Part shown: positions 15,951 through 20,000 of the stretch, piece after piece | Numbering within the stretch: position 1 is the first letter of the stretch | Layout of the letters: each line of letters opens with the position of its first letter | Notes under the pieces: generated by a model | The model's database searches: none | What the model was told of the DNA's origin: nothing | Seen by the model: only the letters and a program-made list of their open reading frames with translations | Assembly (NCBI GenBank): GCA_963575745.1 | Contig: CAUYUJ010020593.1 | Span: forward strand, 707,384-727,383 | Origin: Prorocentrum cordatum | Taxonomy: Eukaryota; Sar; Dinophyceae; Prorocentrales; Prorocentraceae | Direction of reading: 5' to 3' | DNA: 20,000 bases | Translations under genes and position numbers: made by a program

Positions 15951-16140
15951 GGTCATCACCACGGTGGCGTGCCAGGGGCGCACCATGCGCGAAGGCGACG
16001 GGGCGGGGGAACGGCGCTCCGGGGGCGGCCAGACCTCCGGGGCGCGAGCAGTCCGCGGCCAGACCATCTCTCGGTCCTGTGGACTCTCGCCCTGGGCCGT
16101 CGGCTGCCCGGCGCGCTGCTCCCTCGGTCGACGTCGCCCA
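15951..16140 (+). other. Possible intron upstream of helicase exon
   Basis: GC-rich, no recognised motif. It ends CGTCGCCCAG just before conserved helicase sequence starts, consistent with a 3' splice site. The matching 5' exon is not in the window, unless the satellite array lies within the intron. Confidence 0.4.
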
Positions 16141-16416
16141 GGCGTGATCCTGGATTGCGGCCGCCACGAGGTAGGGAACGGCAAGAAGGAGGACGACGAC
16201 TGGTGGCTGGAGCTCTACGCGCTGCTCTCGCGCGCCACGCGCCACGAGGACCTCCTGCTCATGCGGGCGCCGCGCATCGAGTTCTTCCTGGCAGGGCCGC
16301 CGCAGGGCTTGCGGAAGCAGCTGGAGCAGTTTGCGGCGCGCACGAAGCGGTGCAGGAGGGAAGCGACGGCCCTCGCCAGGGAGCTCGGCTTCACCGAGTT
16401 CATCCGCGAGGCCTGA
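16141..16416 (+). CDS. C-terminal exon of a superfamily 1 (Pif1/RecD/UvrD-like) helicase, partial
   Basis: The frame reads GVILDCGRHE, WWLELYALLSRATRHEDLLL, then MRAPRIEFFLAGPP and a basic, helical tail ending ELGFTEFIREA before TGA at 16414-16416. LYALLSRATRHEDLLL fits helicase motif VI (Y-V-A-L-S-R-A), where the arginine contacts ATP, and GVILDCG fits the strand of motif V just before it. The walker motifs and motifs I to IV are absent, so this is only a last exon of about 92 codons. The start is set at the CAG|G boundary (16140/16141), which is inferred. Composition and codon use differ from the satellite upstream. It could be a host gene, or the helicase of a Helitron-type element; I cannot separate these. 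It could also be an isolated, dead fragment. Confidence 0.6.
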   Translation, partial: GVILDCGRHEVGNGKKEDDDWWLELYALLSRATRHEDLLLMRAPRIEFFLAGPPQGLRKQLEQFAARTKRCRREATALARELGFTEFIREA

Positions 16417-16474
16417 CCTGAGGAGCGTCTCCCCCGAGCCGCGCCTTCTCTCGACTGCCCGACTAATTGTTTGG

Positions 16475-16555
16475 CCTCGCGCCGCGGACGACCCGCGCGC
16501 GTCGCTGGGACCCTCTCGGGGCGACCAGCGCGCGTCGCGGGAACTCCGTGCTGCG
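16475..16555 (+). repeat. GC direct repeat, copy 1
   Basis: GCGGACGACCCGCGCGCGTC, then GCTGGGACCC, GGGGCGACCAGC and CTCCGYGCTGCG. It recurs at 16650-16732 with few differences. Internal CCGCGCGCGTCGCTGG and CCAGCGCGCGTCGCGG make each copy a near palindrome. It lies within 60 bp of the helicase stop, possibly in its 3' untranslated region. Confidence 0.85.
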
Positions 16556-16649
16556 GGGGGCCCGGCGCCTCGTTCGCCCGTCGTCGCTCTGCCCAGCGGT
16601 CAGAGACTTGCCCGCTATCAGCCAGCCAGTTAGCTAGTCAGCTCTCTCT

Positions 16650-16732
16650 GCTTCGCGCAGCGGACGACCCGCGCGCGTCGCTGGGACCCCGCCCGGGGCG
16701 ACCAGCGCGCGTCGCGGGGACTCCGCGCTGCG
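16650..16732 (+). repeat. GC direct repeat, copy 2
   Basis: Second copy of 16475-16555, about 176 bp downstream. Confidence 0.85.
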
Positions 16733-17075
16733 CTGCGCCCGCAGCCTTGGATTTTGGAGTGCGCGGGCAAAGAGGAAGGAAAAGAAGAGCCGAAAGCGGG
16801 CGCGATCCTCGCAAGAGGCGTGCCGACATGGGCGTCGCGACGTGCGGACGCTGCCGTCGGGGTTCCCGCGGAAGCTGCCTGCGGCGGCCACGCCCAGTGT
16901 CACGTGTGTTCGGACAGGCATGCTCGACACTTACACTAGGCGGTTCCATGATCGCATTCATGCAAATATATTCACTCGCGCGCAGACCCATTCATACTCA
17001 GATTCCCTCGCGCTCTGACTCACCCGCGTTCTTTCTCTCGTAATCAGATTTATCGTATTCCTTTGCGTTGTGCAC
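16733..17075. other. Unassigned stretch
   Basis: No gene or repeat is recognised. From about 16940 the composition drops to moderate AT (ATTCATGCAAATATATTCACTCG), unlike the GC-rich sequence before it. Confidence 0.4.
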
Positions 17076-17142
17076 CCCGCCACATTCCGGCACACCCCTC
17101 ATGCGGTTCGTGGCCCCACAGGGAGCGTCACCAAAGAAGATA
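17076..17142 (-). repeat. Isolated unit of the 90-bp satellite
   Basis: CATTCCGGCACACCCCTCA, GTTCGTGGC and CAGGGAGCGTCACC match the array B unit at about two thirds of its length. It lies just before the copia remnant and shows that the satellite is dispersed outside the arrays. Confidence 0.75.
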
Positions 17143-17199
17143 TTCACAATTGCGATACTCACAACTGCATATGGTTGGGTCCTTCGCCAGGATATTTTT

Positions 17200-18345
17200 T
17201 CTCGGAGCTGGCAGGAGCGTTTGGTTTGCGGCCGGGCCTCATTGCATATTTGCAGATCGCCTATGATAATGGGGGATCTCATGACTTAAGGGATCGTTGT
17301 TATCAGCGTCGATCTATGCAGACCCTGGAGGACCAGGAGCCCTACTTCCTTCTAGCGCCCCCGGATTGCAGAACGCCCACAAACCTAATGGAGCTTAACG
17401 GGGGCAAGCACAGGGACCCCGAGGAGCGAGCTAGATTTGAGGAGGAGGGGGTCGGAATGCTACACTATTCGGTGGATACCTGTTTGAATCAGATTCGTCG
17501 CGGTCGCCGGTTTATCCACGAACGCCCCTGGACGGCTGCGAGCTGGAAAGACGAGCGGGCGCAGTGACTAGCCGGCCAGCCAGGTGCCCTTTTAGTCAGG
17601 AGCGACACGTGCCAGTTTGGCCTGGTCGGTAAGAGGTCAGATGGCAGCGAGGGTCCTGTTCGCAAGCCTACCGGTTGGCTGACCAACAATGCGGCATTGG
17701 CCAGCTTGCTTGCTCGCACGTGTTCGGGCCCCTCGCAGGATCATGTTCCGCTTTTGGGCGGTCGTGCATCCAAAACTCGAGAGTATCCCGTGCAATTGAG
17801 GGGCGCCATTATGGAGGCTATCGCCTCTGAGCTTCGAGAGATTAGAGAGATCAAAGCAGTCGCAGGTGCAGGGCCGGCCCAGAAGTTGAGGAAGAGCATT
17901 ATCTGCCCGTTCCAGGAGGAGAGCCAGGACAGGAGGAGGAGGAGAAATATCAGGGCGACGTGAACGGAGGATGGCTCGACACTAAACTTACTGAACAAGC
18001 TAGGGCCGAAGAAGATTCTTGGATGACTAAGCAGAACGTTTTCACTGAGTTTGGACCAGGTACCTGTAGGAGGCTGACAGGCAAGAACCCCCTGGGGACC
18101 CGCTGGGTGGACACAAACAAGGGTGATAGTCGTCGCCCTCGTTCTCGCAGCAGAATGGTCGCAAGAGAAGTCGCAGGCAAGCAGAAACGATGTCCCGAGC
18201 AGCAAAAGCAGCAGAGCTTTTCAGCAGTGCACCACCCCTGGAGGCTTTCAGATTGTTGTTGAGCTTGACGATTACGCAGAGAGTTTCGAAGCGATGTTTA
18301 CCTCTCAAGGTTGGTTTCTGGGACGTTTCTCGGGCGCATCTGCAT

Positions 18346-18409
<64 letters not shown>

Positions 18410-18468
18410 GGGGGGGGGGGGAGGGGGGGGGGTAGGTGGGGGGGGGGGGGGGGGGTAGGGGGGGGGGT

Positions 18469-18539
<71 letters not shown>

Positions 18540-19767
18540 GGCGGGATGGTCGTAGAGCTAAGTTGGACAAGAGCATGTGCGGCACGCCTGATGCTAGTCA
18601 TTTGGCAAGGCGATTATTTGAACCTCATGCGAGACGGCGAGTTCCGGCGAGGGATGTCCGATCCCTTTCTTCTTTTTCGAGAGAGCGACGAGGCGAGGGG
18701 CCTCGTCCGCGGTGACGATCTCATGGTCGTTGGCGATGACATCACTTTGGTGGATGTGAATTCCAGGTTGGCATCCAAGTACGACATGCAATGTCCGGGT
18801 ATCTTGGGGCCTGGGAGAAGGATTCAGATGGGGTGGTCTTCAATAGCCGAGTTTTGAGGTATGTTCGAGGACTTGGGGCCTGTATCGAGATTGAGAGTGG
18901 CCAACGACATGTTGAAACACTTTTTGAGAGACCACGATTTGGATAAAGGTTCTGCCAAGGGAGTCGATGATCCGTCCAGTAAGAAGAGCGTCGAGGACGC
19001 CCTGGAGGAGCCTGAGCTCCCCATCTTGGACGCTGCCGGTGTTCGCGCCCACCGCTCAGGCGTGATGAGAGCGGCCTATCTCGCTCAAGATCGGCCAGAC
19101 ATCGGTGATGCGGTCAAGAGTATGACAAGGAAAATGCAGCACCCCAGTGTCTCGGACCTGGCGGCTCGTAAGAACTTGTGCCACTATCTCAAGAAGTACC
19201 CGTGCATCGTCTGTCGATTCCCCCCTCAGCCAATGCCGAAGGAACTCAGCATGTCGGTTGACAGACTGGGCCGGATGTCCGATTACCCGCAAGAATACTA
19301 ACGGCATGGTAGCAATGTTTGGCAATCACATCTTAAAGACGCAGACCACATTACAATCTACAGTAGCCCTAAGCAGCGGAGAAACAAACTGCTACGTCAT
19401 CCTGAAGGGTGGAGCGACTGGCCTTTTGATCAAGGCCATCTTGGAGGATTTCGGATTCTCGTTTAAAGCGCATGAGATGAGCAAGGTGAAGGATAAGCTT
19501 TCCGTTTCGACTGCCTCGGATGCGTCCGCGGCGCGAGCGTTTGCACACAGGCGTGGTTTAGGCAAGCAGAAACATGTAATGACTAAATTGCTGTGGATCC
19601 ATGAGAAAGTCTTGAATGGCCTCTTGAAGCTAATTCCAGTAGCCACTAGGGTGAATGAAGCTGACTTGCTGACTAAATGCGTTTCGTTTGCAACAGCTTC
19701 TAGACACCTCAAGGCCATGGGCTTTGTTTTCAGGACTGTCTGGAGTAGCCTTCGCAGGAAGCCATGA
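17200..19767 (+). pseudogene. Ty1/copia retrotransposon pol remnant (RT and RNase H)
   Basis: An N-terminal segment reads AFGLRPG, DLRDRCYQRRSMQTLEDQEP, LNGGKHRDPEERARFEEEGV and HERPWTAASW, then SDTCQFGLVGKRSDG and KPTGWLTNN. RT follows: DVNGGWLDTKLTEQARAEE, LGTRWVDTNKGD, SRSRMVAREV, LFSSAPPLEAFRLLLS, FWDVSRAHLHG, KSMCGTPDASH, WQGDYLNLM and VRGDDLMVVGDD (the GDD is the RT catalytic pair). Then come NSRVLRYVRGLG and RAAYLAQDRPDIGDAVK. RNase H: TDWAGCPITRKN, VALSSGET, STASDASAARAFAHRRGLGK, LLWIHEKV and VNEADLLTK, with the D-E-D-D residues present. Stop TGA at 19765-19767. It is dead: one in-frame TGA (17565-17567), frame changes near 17930, 18190, 18600, 18820, 18930 and 19258, and the poly-G tract. 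The family assignment comes from memory of dinoflagellate copia elements. No LTR, gag or integrase is seen. Confidence 0.9.
18346..18537. repeat. 192-bp nearly pure G tract inside the copia RT
   Basis: All bases are G except eight (T or A at 18409, 18422, 18433, 18434, 18437, 18456, 18457 and 18468). It starts right after the RT motif DVSRAHLHG and ends just before KLDKSMCGT. About 35 residues that normally join these motifs are missing. It would form G-quadruplexes and is a likely site of sequencing or assembly error. Confidence 0.95.
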
Positions 19768-20000
19768 GGAATTCGCATCGTGTAAGTTCGAATTCGTTTG
19801 GAAGACTCGTCAGCAGGTCATGCCGACTCGTCTTGGGAGGAGTGCAGAGACTTGACGTATGTAGGATATGTGTGTTCCGATTCTCACGTCTCACGACTTG
19901 CATGCATGCGTTACACGAGTGTGTGACTTTTGTACATCCTGAATTCATCCGTAAACGTTTGGGCGTATCGATTAGGCACTGTGCTGGGAAAGGACCAATA
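19768..20000. other. Downstream flank of copia remnant
   Basis: Moderate composition with no direct repeat of upstream sequence visible. A 3' LTR would be expected here, but none can be shown because no 5' LTR partner is in the window. Confidence 0.4.

Noticed and set aside
18298-18601. Poly-proline or poly-glycine proteins over the G tract
   Set aside because: Artefact of the homopolymer inside a dead copia RT.
18855-18857. TGA as a further nonsense codon in the copia remnant
   Set aside because: The conserved RT sequence there (NSRVLRYVRGLG) runs in another frame, so this TGA is not in the real reading frame.

Overview
The window looks like a repeat-dominated, gene-poor stretch of a dinoflagellate nuclear genome. 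The evidence is very high GC, long simple-sequence tracts, many short inverted-repeat elements, and two decayed retrotransposons. Their translated motif strings match, from memory, the LINE and Ty1/copia families common in dinoflagellates. The species cannot be named from sequence alone, and no database search was possible. I see no complete host gene, no tRNA or rRNA, and no bacterial features.

Layout. 1-780: a 125-bp inverted repeat (left arm cut by the window edge) around a spacer with a strong palindrome. 780-4005: a mosaic of short non-autonomous elements. These are a ~152-bp family with GGGATA-type terminal repeats (three copies), a 170-bp family (two copies, one with a perfect 5-bp target duplication), and a ~165-bp dispersed repeat present once on each strand. 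4050-6050: CA/CACG, CCT and GGA simple repeats around degenerate CCAAGAGG-type minisatellite. 6227-6382: a MITE with a 9-bp flanking duplication, as in Mutator-like elements. 6942-9210 (minus): a LINE pseudogene with the YADD motif, three in-frame TGA codons, at least three frameshifts and an inserted 185-bp element. 9650-11100: an AT-rich tract, hairpin-headed repeats, a repeat of exact 147-bp period and an 18-bp minisatellite.

11650-15950: a ~200-bp fold-back, then an array of diverged ~90-bp satellite units (about 11915-12360). The same satellite reappears on the opposite strand as a homogenised array of exact 90-bp period (14330-15950). A second shared module flanks both arrays in inverted orientation, which suggests an old inverted duplication. 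A 53-bp tandem repeat lies between them. 16141-16416: the last exon of a probable superfamily 1 helicase, the only plausible host-type coding segment. 17200-19767 (plus): a Ty1/copia pol pseudogene with RT and RNase H, broken by frameshifts and by a 192-bp nearly pure G tract that sits where part of the RT should be.

There is no operon logic. The genes are remnants, and most of the structure is repeat turnover.
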